64,000 nucleotides of DNA. Source: Mycobacteroides chelonae. GTDB lineage: Bacteria > Actinomycetota > Actinomycetes > Mycobacteriales > Mycobacteriaceae. Where the stretch lies: positions 4,774,001 to 4,838,000 of the forward strand of contig NZ_CP050145.1 in NCBI RefSeq assembly GCF_016767715.1. The letters are read 5' to 3'. The position numbers and the translations under genes were made by a program. Below the pieces are notes generated by a model. That model did no database searches. It saw nothing but the letters and a program-made list of their open reading frames with translations, and was not told where the DNA came from. Below, in pieces: positions 34,074 through 42,967 of the stretch. Positions within the stretch are counted from its first letter, which is position 1, and the number at the start of each line of letters is the position of its first letter.

Positions 34074-34449
34074 CTTCGTGAATTCCGTTGCGGTAGTTGT
34101 TGGCTAGGCGTTGTGCGACATCGGCGCCCAGGGCGGCGACGTGCTGCTGTTCCGGCGAGAGGCCCCCCGACCATTCCGCGACCTGCACCGCTTCGATCGC
34201 GGCGATCGTTTCCACCGGCATGCCGGTGAGCCGCTCGGTGAGGATGGACGCGACCGCCAGGGAAGCCGAGCATCCGTAGGCCTCGAAGCCGATCTGACTC
34301 ACGGTCTCGCCCTGCACCTGCGCGGTCAGCAGGATCTGGTCCCCGCACACCGGGTTGCCAATGAAGGCCGAAACATCGGATTGCGCAAGGCGGCCCGAGT
34401 TGCGCGGGTTGGTGAAGTGATCGACCACCGTCGGACTGAACCGGGGCAC
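34048..34449 (-). CDS. IscU/SufU-like scaffold lacking the C-terminal Cys
   Basis: 133 aa, GTG start in a TAGTG overlap with the LuxE-like gene. NPVCGD carries the first Cys (about residue 27) and YGCSASLAVAS the second. Canonical IscU has a His-Cys pair near the C terminus; the aligned region here reads QQHVAALG, so the His stays and the third Cys is Val. This is unusual for a cluster-building scaffold. A longer upstream frame would run through the previous gene. Confidence 0.82.
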   Translation of the reverse strand: MPRFSPTVVDHFTNPRNSGRLAQSDVSAFIGNPVCGDQILLTAQVQGETVSQIGFEAYGCSASLAVASILTERLTGMPVETIAAIEAVQVAEWSGGLSPEQQHVAALGADVAQRLANNYRNGIHEDVSALPGT

Positions 34450-35582
34450 TAGGCGTCCGCCAACTCGCACTCGGAAACGACTTCCCGAGAGTCGATGTAC
34501 TTTTCGATACTTACTGCGCAGCAGCCCAATTCGGCGCCCTGGCGTCGCCGCCGGAACTTCACGGTCTGGCCGGTACGGCCGCACGGACAGTCACCCTCGT
34601 CTACCTCGCCCACGTCGTCGGAGAGCAGGAAGCCGGGATACGCGGTGTTTAGCGCGTCAAGGATCGCTATTCCGCCGGTCTTACCGGGTTCAAGCTCGAC
34701 GGACGCGTCGGTGACGTCGCGGATCGAGATGTAGCACCACGGCGGCACATGTTTGCGTTGATGCTCGCACTCGATGGCGAGCATGTTGGACTCAATCATG
34801 CCGTACATGTCGCGGATGCGGGTGCGGTCAATGCCCAGCATGCGCTGTGCCTTTTCGTTGAAGTCGTCCCGGCTGATCGAGTTTCCGGTGTACTGCTTCC
34901 AGCCGCCCAGCATGATGATCAATGAGTCGGGGTCGAGGGTGAGCGGAATGTCCTCCAGCTCCAGGTACTTGAGGAATCTGGCGATGATGAACGGCGGACC
35001 GATCAGGTGCCGGGTCATCCGGCCATCCCAGCTCCGCAGCTGGGCCAACGCCTCCTCGGGGTCGAAGGAGTACTCACGCACGATGTAGCGATGGTCATCG
35101 AGCATGCCGGTGAGAAGGTTGAAGATCTTGACCATGCCCATCTCGGGCACTTCGGCGGTGGATGGGCACAGGAACAGGCCCGCGCCCTGGGAGATACCGA
35201 AGAAGTCCCGGTATCCACCGAAGATTCCGACCGATGCCCGGGTGACGGTCGTCGAATCGCGCCGCGCCACCGATGGCACACCGCTTGTGCCGGTGGAGCG
35301 GATCTCGATCTCTACATCCTCAAGGCCGCAGGTCATGAGGACGTGCGCGCCAGCCTGTTTGAACATGCTGACGGGAAGCAGAGGGATGCGCTGCAGGTCA
35401 GCCCAGGCGCGGATGTCACTCGGGGCGAGTCCGGCGGCGTCGCACTGGGCGCGGTAGAAGCCGTTACGTTCGAAGTGCAGCGCGAAGGCCTGACGTACCA
35501 CGTCGGTGAGCGACTCTCGCCAGTCGTCCCGCGCAACCCGGAGGGCTTCCCCCGGCATCCCGAGCATGGTGACCAATTCCAC
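34449..35582 (-). CDS. LuxE/acyl-protein synthetase-like protein
   Basis: 377 aa. The family includes LuxE, which activates an acyl group as AMP and transfers it to a Cys of an acyl-carrier or reductase. STGTSGVPS is the AMP-binding loop, and YGMIESN is the middle motif. The C terminus has a zinc-like CPCGRTG and ELGCCAVSIEKYID. GTG 35582 follows AAGGAG by 7 nt; it opens the seven-gene operon. Family assignment is by motif order and length. Confidence 0.82.
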   Translation of the reverse strand: MELVTMLGMPGEALRVARDDWRESLTDVVRQAFALHFERNGFYRAQCDAAGLAPSDIRAWADLQRIPLLPVSMFKQAGAHVLMTCGLEDVEIEIRSTGTSGVPSVARRDSTTVTRASVGIFGGYRDFFGISQGAGLFLCPSTAEVPEMGMVKIFNLLTGMLDDHRYIVREYSFDPEEALAQLRSWDGRMTRHLIGPPFIIARFLKYLELEDIPLTLDPDSLIIMLGGWKQYTGNSISRDDFNEKAQRMLGIDRTRIRDMYGMIESNMLAIECEHQRKHVPPWCYISIRDVTDASVELEPGKTGGIAILDALNTAYPGFLLSDDVGEVDEGDCPCGRTGQTVKFRRRRQGAELGCCAVSIEKYIDSREVVSECELADA

Positions 35583-35692
35583 TGCGCATCTCCTTTGACT
35601 GCCTAGCCCACACAGGGCACCGGTGGAGTGGTCGAATCATCGTGAGGAAAAGTTCCCGCAGAGTTTCGGGCTGTTATGGAAGAGTCCGGGCC

Positions 35693-37237
35693 ATGGCTGA
35701 TGAACCAATGCGCGCTGATCACGCTGAGCTATTGAGGCGACGTGCGCTTACCGAAGACGCGGCTCGCCCCGATGCAGTTGCCCGCCGCCACGCGGGCGGC
35801 GGCCGCACCGCGCGCGAGAACATCGCCGACCTGGTCGATGCGGAGTCGTTCGTCGAATATGGCCGATTCGCTATCGCTGCGCAGCGCCAGCGACGGGACA
35901 TCGCCGACTTGATCGCCCGCACACCCGCCGATGGTCTGGTGGCAGGGACCGCACGGATCGCGGGTCATCCGTGCGCCGTGCTGTCCTACGACTACACCGT
36001 GCTCGCCGGTACGCAGGGGGCGCTTGGACACCACAAGAAGGACCGGCTGTTCGATCTCATCGAGCGCATGAAGCTGCCGACGGTGTTCTTCGCCGAGGGC
36101 GGCGGCGGGCGTCCGGGCGATACCGACTATCCCGTTGTCTCGATGCTCGATGTACGTGCGTTCAAGTTGTGGGCCGCGCTCTCGGGCGTGGTGCCGCGGA
36201 TCTCCGTGGTCAAGGGCCGGTGCTTTGCGGGCAATGCCGTGATCGCGGGTTGCTCGGATCTGATCGTGGCAACCAGAGACACGTCCATCGGCATGGGCGG
36301 TCCGGCCATGATCGCTGGCGGCGGTCTCGGCGAGGTACACCCCGACGAGGTCGGGCCGCTGTCGGTGCAGTCGCCCAACGGGGTGGTCGACGTTGTCGTC
36401 GACGACGAAGAACAGGCCGTCGCTGTGGCCAAACGGCTCATCGGGTACTTCCAAGGGGCAGTGGAGCCAGGACACGCAGCGGACCAAACCGTCTTGCGCA
36501 CAATGATTCCCGAACGTGCTCGGCGAGCCTATCCCGTGGGGCCCATCATCGAGACGCTCGCCGACGAGGATTCGGTGACATTTCTGCGAGAGAAGTTCGC
36601 ACCCGAGATGATGACGGCACTCGCACGTATCGAGGGCCGTGCCATCGGGATCCTGGCCAATAATTCGATGGTGATGGCGGGAGCGATCACCGCGGCCGCA
36701 TCGGATAAGGCCGCTCGTTTCCTGCAGCTGTGCGACGCATTCGGGTTGCCGGTTCTTTCGTTGGTCGACTGCCCGGGATACATGGTGGGTCCCGCGGCGG
36801 AGGCCGATGCGTTGGTGCGGCGCGCCTCGCGCATGCTCGTCGCCGGAGCGGCACTTCGCGTACCGCTCGTCTCAGTCATCCTGCGCCGAGGGTATGGCCT
36901 TGGCGCGCAAGCTATGACCGGCGGCAGCCTGCACGAACCACTGCTGACGGTGGCTTGGCCCGGCGCACATCTGGGACCCATGGGCTTGGAAGGCGCGGTG
37001 CGTCTGGGGCTGCGCAAGGAGTTGGAGGCCATACCCGACGAGGCTGCCCGGGAGGAAGCGGTACGTCAGGCCACCGCGGCGGCACAAGAGAATGCCAAGG
37101 CGCTCAACGCTGCTCAGATATTCGAGATCGACGATGTGATCGATCCTGCAGAGACGCGATCGCTCATCGCCTCGACATTCGCCGCGGCCATGCGAGAGCC
37201 GCTGCCGCCGCGCAAATCCGTCGTCGACACCTGGTAG
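35693..37237 (+). CDS. Acyl-CoA carboxylase carboxyltransferase (beta) subunit
   Basis: 514 aa, AccD-type. GGRTARENIADLVDAESFVEYG opening, FFAEGGGGRPGD, RCFAGNAVIAGCSD, GIGMGGPAMI-type oxyanion region (SIGMGGPAMIAGGGLG), and YGLGAQAMTGG near the C terminus. It transfers CO2 from biotin to an acyl-CoA; a biotin-carrying partner is not in the window. Diverges from the LuxE operon over 110 bp. Start ATG 35693; the frame opens at 35642. Confidence 0.9.
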   Translation: MADEPMRADHAELLRRRALTEDAARPDAVARRHAGGGRTARENIADLVDAESFVEYGRFAIAAQRQRRDIADLIARTPADGLVAGTARIAGHPCAVLSYDYTVLAGTQGALGHHKKDRLFDLIERMKLPTVFFAEGGGGRPGDTDYPVVSMLDVRAFKLWAALSGVVPRISVVKGRCFAGNAVIAGCSDLIVATRDTSIGMGGPAMIAGGGLGEVHPDEVGPLSVQSPNGVVDVVVDDEEQAVAVAKRLIGYFQGAVEPGHAADQTVLRTMIPERARRAYPVGPIIETLADEDSVTFLREKFAPEMMTALARIEGRAIGILANNSMVMAGAITAAASDKAARFLQLCDAFGLPVLSLVDCPGYMVGPAAEADALVRRASRMLVAGAALRVPLVSVILRRGYGLGAQAMTGGSLHEPLLTVAWPGAHLGPMGLEGAVRLGLRKELEAIPDEAAREEAVRQATAAAQENAKALNAAQIFEIDDVIDPAETRSLIASTFAAAMREPLPPRKSVVDTW

Positions 37238-37930
37238 CTATTCCCCTGTCGCTATGAAATCGCGTTTTCCATACTGAATAGTGGCGTTCTGCCAACGGGC
37301 ACCGGCCGCATCCACGAGGCGATGCGCGGTGCTCACATCCTTGACGTCGGCAATCAGGATCAGCCACCCGTCTTCGGTGATCGACCCACCGACCAACGCC
37401 TCCCGCGCGGATGCGTCCGCCGCGAGCGCGTCGTGGAACCGCACGCGGTCGACGCCCGGAACCTCCACAGCCACAGCGTTTATCTCCGCATCTCCGGCCG
37501 GTAGGTATTCGAAGGTGAGCACCGATTCCTGACCGTACTGCCGCCGCACCTGCTCACCGATGCGTTGCAAGTCATCGCGATCCACGCACGCGAGTTCGAA
37601 CGCGCGCGACCGCTCGTAGGTCATGTGGTTGTTGTCCTGAGACCAGTACACGCCGTCAACCGGTGTCGACCGCACCGGCAGCACCAGATTCTGAGCGGAT
37701 ATCGCGCTCACCTGGAGCGAAAAGTCATCGAGGGGATCCAGCAGACGCCCATCGGCAGGATCGGTGATGACCGCGGTGTTGTTGGTGGCGAAGAGCTCTG
37801 CCTGAGGCCGGGCAGCATCACCCGGAACACATGCCTGTGGGTCGGCGTGAGCGAACCCCGCAGGCGGCCCGCCCAAGATGAGCATCAGCGCCGCAATTCC
37901 GATCGCGAACACGCGGGTCATCCGGTCCAT
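37238..37930 (-). CDS. Secreted protein of unknown function
   Basis: 230 aa with a signal peptide (MTRVFAIGIAALMLILGG ... AHAD, cleaved about residue 30). ATG 37930 or 37921. Two Cys (ACVPG, ELACVDR). Mature domain: alternate polar/hydrophobic, no recognised family. Its stop abuts that of AccD (37237), so the pair are convergent. It is divergent from the SoxR-box promoter. Confidence 0.75.
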   Translation of the reverse strand: MDRMTRVFAIGIAALMLILGGPPAGFAHADPQACVPGDAARPQAELFATNNTAVITDPADGRLLDPLDDFSLQVSAISAQNLVLPVRSTPVDGVYWSQDNNHMTYERSRAFELACVDRDDLQRIGEQVRRQYGQESVLTFEYLPAGDAEINAVAVEVPGVDRVRFHDALAADASAREALVGGSITEDGWLILIADVKDVSTAHRLVDAAGARWQNATIQYGKRDFIATGE

Positions 37931-37965
37931 TATTCAGACACATCACCCCTGACGGAAGTACGGAT

Positions 37966-37996
37966 TTGACCTCAAGCGCGCTTGAGCTCCTAGGTT
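37966..37996 (+). promoter_or_regulatory. SoxR-type promoter with 19-bp spacer
   Basis: TTGACC (37966-37971) and TAGGTT (37991-37996) are separated by 19 bp, longer than the usual 17. Between them CTCAAGCGCGCTTGAG (37971-37986) is a perfect palindrome that matches the SoxR box (CCTCAAG...CTTGAGG). The predicted start point (about 38003) is only 2 nt before the ATG at 38005, so the transcript is nearly leaderless. Confidence 0.82.
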
Positions 37997-38004
37997 GTGG
38001 ATCC

Positions 38005-38424
38005 ATGACCTCGATCCACGATCCGGCCGTCCGGCAGTTCCTCGATTCGACTCCCGCTCTGGTAGGGCAGCTGGGATATCTCGGAAACGACGGACGGCCG
38101 CTTGTGCTGCCTATCTGGTACCGGCTCAACGAGGACCACCTGCAGTTCGTCACGCACGTGAGCACCCTGAAAATCCGTTCTTTGCAACGTGATCCGCGCG
38201 CGGTAATCACCGTGGCCACGCCAGCAGAGCCCTACCTGTATGTCCAGGTTCAAGGGGAAGCCCACGTGGAACCCGACACCTCGAAAGTTCGAGACACCCT
38301 GATCGACATCACCACCCGGTACCTGGGAGCCGACCGTGCCGACGCGTACGTGGACGAGCACCACAGCGCGCCCGGCGAGGCGCTCGTGCGCATACATCCC
38401 GTCCGTGTCCACGCCGCTCTCTGA
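38005..38424 (+). CDS. PPOX-class F420- or FMN-dependent oxidase/oxygenase (pyridoxamine 5'-phosphate oxidase-like)
   Basis: 139 aa split-barrel flavin/deazaflavin-binding protein. The N-terminal QLGYLGNDGRPLVLPIWYRL, KIRSLQRDPRAVITVAT and the YVQVQGEAHVE block are characteristic. These enzymes reduce or oxidise small molecules with F420 or FMN. It is the first gene after the SoxR-type promoter, with the Hod-like dioxygenase 18 nt downstream. Frame opens at 37966, but the promoter shows ATG 38005 is the start. Confidence 0.88.
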   Translation: MTSIHDPAVRQFLDSTPALVGQLGYLGNDGRPLVLPIWYRLNEDHLQFVTHVSTLKIRSLQRDPRAVITVATPAEPYLYVQVQGEAHVEPDTSKVRDTLIDITTRYLGADRADAYVDEHHSAPGEALVRIHPVRVHAAL

Positions 38425-38442
38425 CACTCGGGAGGAGTCACG

Positions 38443-39237
38443 ATGTACACCATCACCGTCAATGGAGCGCAGCTCACCTTCGACGATCAAGGCCTGGACA
38501 ACGGACCCGCCATCCTGCTGCTCACTGGCTGGGGGCACGACCACCGTGCGTATGACGAGCTACTGCCCTACCTCGTTCCCCACCACCGCGTGATCCGCAT
38601 GGATTGGCGCGGCCACGGTATCGACCGCACACCCGCAGCCGACTTTGGTCTTACGGAACAGGTTTCAGATGTCATCGGGCTGCTTGATGCCCTGAGCGTG
38701 CAGTCGATCGTCCCCGTCGCTCATGCCCATGCCGGGTGGACCGCGCTTGAGATAGCCGACCGTCTCGGGACCGGGCGGGTGCCAAGCCTCGTGATCATTG
38801 ATCTGATCATGTCAGCGGCTCCTGCTGAATTCCTCAACGGCATAAGAGACTTTCGTGATCCGCAACGCTGGCAATCCAGTCGCCTCGACTTCCTCCGAGC
38901 GTGGCTATCCGGCAGCGACAATGAAGCCGTCAACCGGCACATCCGTTCCGAGATGGGCGGTTTCGGGTTCGACGTGTGGGCGCGAGCCGGACGAGTCATC
39001 GAAGATGCCTACACCACGTGGGGCTCACCCATGTCGCGAATGGAAAAGCTGGCCGAACCGCGACGCGTTCATCACATCTTCTGCAACCCCGAGCACACTG
39101 CCTACGATGATCTTCACCAAGAGTTCCAATCCCGCAATCCGTGGTTCAGCTACGTTCGCCTGCGCGGCACGACCCACTTCCCGCAGCTGGAGTTACCCGC
39201 ACAAGTCGCAGCGGAGATCACGCATCTGCTCTCGTAA
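38443..39237 (+). CDS. Hod/QDO/AqdC-like cofactor-free 2,4-dioxygenase (alpha/beta-hydrolase fold)
   Basis: 264 aa, like QDO in length. Alpha/beta-hydrolase fold with LTGWGHDHRAY, RMDWRGHG, and an EQVSDVIGLLDAL helix very close to Hod from Arthrobacter. The nucleophile elbow reads PVAHAHAGW: Ala95 replaces the Ser of Hod (PVSHSHGGW) with both flanking His kept. Asp120 and His245 (TTHFP) are in place. Hod, QDO and AqdC cleave 3-hydroxy-4-quinolones (including the Pseudomonas signal PQS) with O2 and no cofactor. 18 nt after the PPOX gene; AGGAG precedes the start. Confidence 0.82.
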   Translation: MYTITVNGAQLTFDDQGLDNGPAILLLTGWGHDHRAYDELLPYLVPHHRVIRMDWRGHGIDRTPAADFGLTEQVSDVIGLLDALSVQSIVPVAHAHAGWTALEIADRLGTGRVPSLVIIDLIMSAAPAEFLNGIRDFRDPQRWQSSRLDFLRAWLSGSDNEAVNRHIRSEMGGFGFDVWARAGRVIEDAYTTWGSPMSRMEKLAEPRRVHHIFCNPEHTAYDDLHQEFQSRNPWFSYVRLRGTTHFPQLELPAQVAAEITHLLS

Positions 39238-40026
<789 letters not shown>

Positions 40027-40123
40027 TCACAACGCTACGAAGTCGCGCGGAACTTGTCCCGCCTATCGGGAACAGTGAGCGACAACACCAATTACGGGGT
40101 GGCGCCTATGGATTGGAGGTTCC

Positions 40124-40633
40124 TTAGATCGCGACGGCGTCTGCTTCAGCGGGGGCCTCGTCGGCGGGAGTCGGCTCGGCATCAGGCGCGAGGACCGACG
40201 CGGGGATCACCTCGGGACCTTCCCCATGAGCGGGCACATCCAGCGGAGCGGCCTCACCCTCATTGTCCATCGGCAGGTACATGTGCCGCTTGAACTGCGC
40301 CTGGTAGGCGCCGCCGCCACCGATCTTGACGCCACCGCCCTCGCCACTGGACACCGCAGTGCCGTCGGGCAGCGTGACAGCGGTGTGACCGCCGTTCCAG
40401 CCAATCACCAATGCACCTGGTGCGGTGCCGTACTTGAAACCACGTGCGAGGAGGGCACGCTCTTGGTTCCCCGTATTGAAGCGAGAACCGAAGGCGGGAC
40501 GATCGGTGGCGACATTGGACACCCAGGAGGCCAGACCGGAGCAGTCGGTGCCACGGGCGGAGTCTCCGCCCGAGATGTACGGCGTACCCGAGACCTGATG
40601 GATAAACGCCAGCAAAGCAGCGAGATCAGACAT
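40124..40633 (-). CDS. Lysin-like Cys peptidase (NlpC/P60-related) with acidic tail
   Basis: 169 aa from ATG 40633; the frame opens at 40690. GGDSARGTDCSGLASWV carries the catalytic Cys and GWNGGHTAVTLPDG the catalytic His. This unit resembles the peptidase half of mycobacteriophage lysins and tape-measure proteins, and a family of mycobacterial proteins with the same layout. The C-terminal 45 residues are Pro/Ala/Glu-rich and disordered. No signal peptide is visible. It may be a phage remnant or a wall hydrolase. Confidence 0.75.
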   Translation of the reverse strand: MSDLAALLAFIHQVSGTPYISGGDSARGTDCSGLASWVSNVATDRPAFGSRFNTGNQERALLARGFKYGTAPGALVIGWNGGHTAVTLPDGTAVSSGEGGGVKIGGGGAYQAQFKRHMYLPMDNEGEAAPLDVPAHGEGPEVIPASVLAPDAEPTPADEAPAEADAVAI

Positions 40634-41435
40634 GGGACGCGACGCTAACAACGAGCTTGACGACCTACCAAAATATGTGGCTTGCGTCATATTTGCTGAA
40701 AATTATGGCGAGAATTACTCTCCGCCAACGCCTTACTGATTACGGTAGAGCATGGATGAACGTTCGTCCAATCCAACAAACGCCCAGTACATGACTGGTT
40801 TGTTGAATGTTCGATGACCCTGCGCCGCAATTTGCTGTGCGCTAATCACATTGGTCACTTTTCTCACACATCCATGCATCTCTTGTATTAACGCGGGAAA
40901 TTTTCTGTTACCCATCCCACCTTTTGGGCACCCTTCGTCCCACTCTCTGGGATGGCTTGCGCGCTATCTCATTCGGCGAAATAGCCGCACGTCCCGCCCA
41001 TGAAATAGACGCGGCATGCATTTTCTTCCGGTGGTGGCCACCGTCATCCACGAATACGAGAACAAGGAGCTGCCGCCTGACGCCGAACCGCCTCTTGCAC
41101 TTCTGAATCCGCTCCCGACCCCGTGTTCGCACTCGCGAAAGCATCCGTGCGCCAGGCAACTCCAATATCATGGATGCGTACCGGACCGTATTCGACTGTG
41201 CCGCAATAGTTGCCGATGAATATCATTCATCCCACAGCACGATACGTGTCGTCCGTGGGGAGTCATGCCTCGGGCGCGCCAGCCGGGGAGACAGCGGTGC
41301 TCTCGTACGTGCGGGCCGAGTTCTCTTTCGAGAATCGGCCCGCAGTCTCAGTGCTCATCGGGGTAGTGGCGCCACGGCAGGAGGATGCTTGGCAGATCCG
41401 CTCACTACCAAGTGCCGCCACCACCGAAGGGGTGG
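40634..41435. other. About 800 bp, AT-richer, no convincing gene
   Basis: The first half is richer in A/T than its surroundings. Open frames of 60-100 codons occur on both strands but none has a ribosome-binding site with protein-like codon use. A hairpin at 40774-40805 (CAACAAAC/GTTTGTTG, with inner CAGT/ACTG) is the only structure seen. Confidence 0.6.
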
Positions 41436-41738
41436 TTAGCAAGCCAGCGTGACGTACGCGACCTTTTGTCCGGTGGTAGGAACCGTCGTCGGCTGGTTGC
41501 GCATGTTGCGTCCCGGCTGCACGTTCTGCACGCCAGACTGCTGTGACACCCCCTGCACGGTGCACTGCGACGGATGATCCGACCCCACCTTGGTGACGAT
41601 GACTCGGTACCCGTTGGACTTGAGGTCATTGATGACGGAGTCCGGGTCCGCAGCGGGACCGGCCAAGGCTGCGCCGGCTGTGGCCAGGGACAGTCCCGCG
41701 GCAGCGAGTAGCGCCGCCGCGGTCGTGATCTTCTTCAT
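41436..41738 (-). CDS. Small secreted protein, paralogue of the gene at 16337-16651
   Basis: 100 aa. Signal peptide MKKITTAAALLAAAG ... ALAG. The mature part has DSVINDLKSNGYRVIV, SQCTVQGV, a Gln/Pro/Thr-rich linker, and VAYVTLAC with the final Cys as last residue. Compared with the 16337 protein, order and spacing are the same except for the inserted linker. AAGGAG lies 9 nt upstream of the ATG. Confidence 0.85.
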   Translation of the reverse strand: MKKITTAAALLAAAGLSLATAGAALAGPAADPDSVINDLKSNGYRVIVTKVGSDHPSQCTVQGVSQQSGVQNVQPGRNMRNQPTTVPTTGQKVAYVTLAC

Positions 41739-41787
41739 GGTTGTTGCTCCTTCTGCGTCGACGAAGATGAAGCGGACTTACATCTGG

Positions 41788-42069
41788 TTACGAAGCGTTG
41801 TTTTTGTTGGTGCCAAAGGGGACGTGCGGGTTGGTGCCCAGCGGGACCAACGGGTTGGCGCCTTCATACGTCGGCTGGTGGACGCCCTGCTCATAAATGA
41901 CATCGCCCGGAGCCACGCAAGGACGCAGATCAGTAGCGTTGACACTGGTCTCGCTGGCGTAGCAGACCGGAGGAGGCGTCGGCCCCGCCAAGGCGACAGG
42001 GGCGCCCATGACAGCGACGGCTACAGCGATGCCAGCGCCGCCGACGATTGCAGCGAGTGACTTTTTCAT
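41788..42069 (-). CDS. Small secreted protein
   Basis: 93 aa. Signal MKKSLAAIVGGAGIAVAVAV ... ALAG. The mature part has two Cys (PPVCYASE, LRPCVAPG) and a Pro/Asn-rich tail with two LGTNP/FGTN repeats. GAAAGGAAA upstream. Same strand and 49 nt before the 41436 gene, so probably one transcript. Function unknown. Confidence 0.8.
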   Translation of the reverse strand: MKKSLAAIVGGAGIAVAVAVMGAPVALAGPTPPPVCYASETSVNATDLRPCVAPGDVIYEQGVHQPTYEGANPLVPLGTNPHVPFGTNKNNAS

Positions 42070-42135
42070 GTGGTGTTTCCTTTCCGCTCGGTCATCTTGC
42101 TAATGGCCTAGGAAGTGAACATCACTTGCCAAAGA

Positions 42136-42149
42136 CATCAACGTTGATG
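42136..42149. promoter_or_regulatory. 14-bp palindrome upstream of the secreted-protein pair
   Basis: CATCAACGTTGATG is its own reverse complement and lies 67 nt upstream of the 42069 start. A second symmetry, AGTGA-ACA-TCACT, lies at 42114-42126. Either could be the operator of the secreted-protein operon. Confidence 0.5.
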
Positions 42150-42314
42150 CATTCACCCTGTTCAACGGTATTAAGGTCCACCTGGTTCCCAATTTATGAG
42201 ATCCTCGGCTGATTCTCAGCTAAAACTCAGAATACCCCATGGGGGTTGGGGTCAGCGAAGGGTGGTATATAGCCGTTAACTTGCCGTTAACCAGGCGAAA
42301 CAGTCCGAACTGTC

Positions 42315-42334
42315 TAGATCAACTGATCTATAAT
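42315..42334 (+). promoter_or_regulatory. TetR auto-operator overlapping a perfect -10
   Basis: TAGATCA-AC-TGATCTA (42315-42330) has exact 7-bp arms and runs into TATAAT at 42329-42334. The start point would be about 42341, the A of the ATG, making a leaderless transcript that the TetR can switch off by binding over its own -10. Confidence 0.7.
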
Positions 42335-42340
42335 TCGATC

Positions 42341-42967
42341 ATGCGATCTAAAACCGGTCGGGAGCCGACGTTCACCGAGGTCGCCCGCCGCGATCAGATC
42401 GTCGCGTGCGCCATCGAAGTCATCGCCCAGGTGGGTTATCCGCAGACCTCGATTCGGAAGATCGCCGAGCGTGCCGGAATCGCGATGAGCGTGGTGCTGT
42501 ACCACTTCGGTTCCAAGGATGGACTCGTCGAGGCGGTGATCGCCTCCATGTACCGGTCCGGACTCGATGCGGTGATCCCCGAGGTTGATCGAGCGCGGAC
42601 GCAGACTGACAAGCTTGCGGCCTATATCCGTTCCAGTATCAGCTATTTCGACAGCCACCGGATTCAGTTGGCGGCGCTGACACAGCTCGCAGCGGGCTAC
42701 AAACCCAGCGGCGGCAGACATCTGCGCGATATGGGATTGACACCCGAGCTGACCGCGCAATTGACCCAGCTCGACCCATCAGTCATTCTCCGAGCCGGTC
42801 AGAAGTCCGGCGAATTCTCCTCCTTTCCAGTCGATTCCACTGCGATCGCCCTGCGAGGTGCGGTCAATATCGTCGTGGAGAAGATCCTGCAAGACCCCGG
42901 ATTCGATACACACGGATATACCGAGGATCTCGTGAAGATGTTCCGGCGAGTAGTGCGGAGGGTGTAG
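42341..42967 (+). CDS. TetR family transcriptional regulator, leaderless
   Basis: 208 aa from ATG 42341; the frame opens at 42239 but that would cross the promoter. HTH at about residues 20-62 (RDQIVACAIEVIAQVG ... IAERAGIAMSVVLYHFGSKDGLVEAVI). The promoter evidence fixes the start. The stop overlaps the glycosyltransferase GTG (TAGTG), so it is translationally coupled to the gene it probably controls. Confidence 0.9.
   Translation: MRSKTGREPTFTEVARRDQIVACAIEVIAQVGYPQTSIRKIAERAGIAMSVVLYHFGSKDGLVEAVIASMYRSGLDAVIPEVDRARTQTDKLAAYIRSSISYFDSHRIQLAALTQLAAGYKPSGGRHLRDMGLTPELTAQLTQLDPSVILRAGQKSGEFSSFPVDSTAIALRGAVNIVVEKILQDPGFDTHGYTEDLVKMFRRVVRRV

Noticed and set aside
40733..40915. 60-codon minus-strand gene
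   Set aside because: No ribosome-binding site and no recognised protein features; overlaps the hairpin at 40774-40805.
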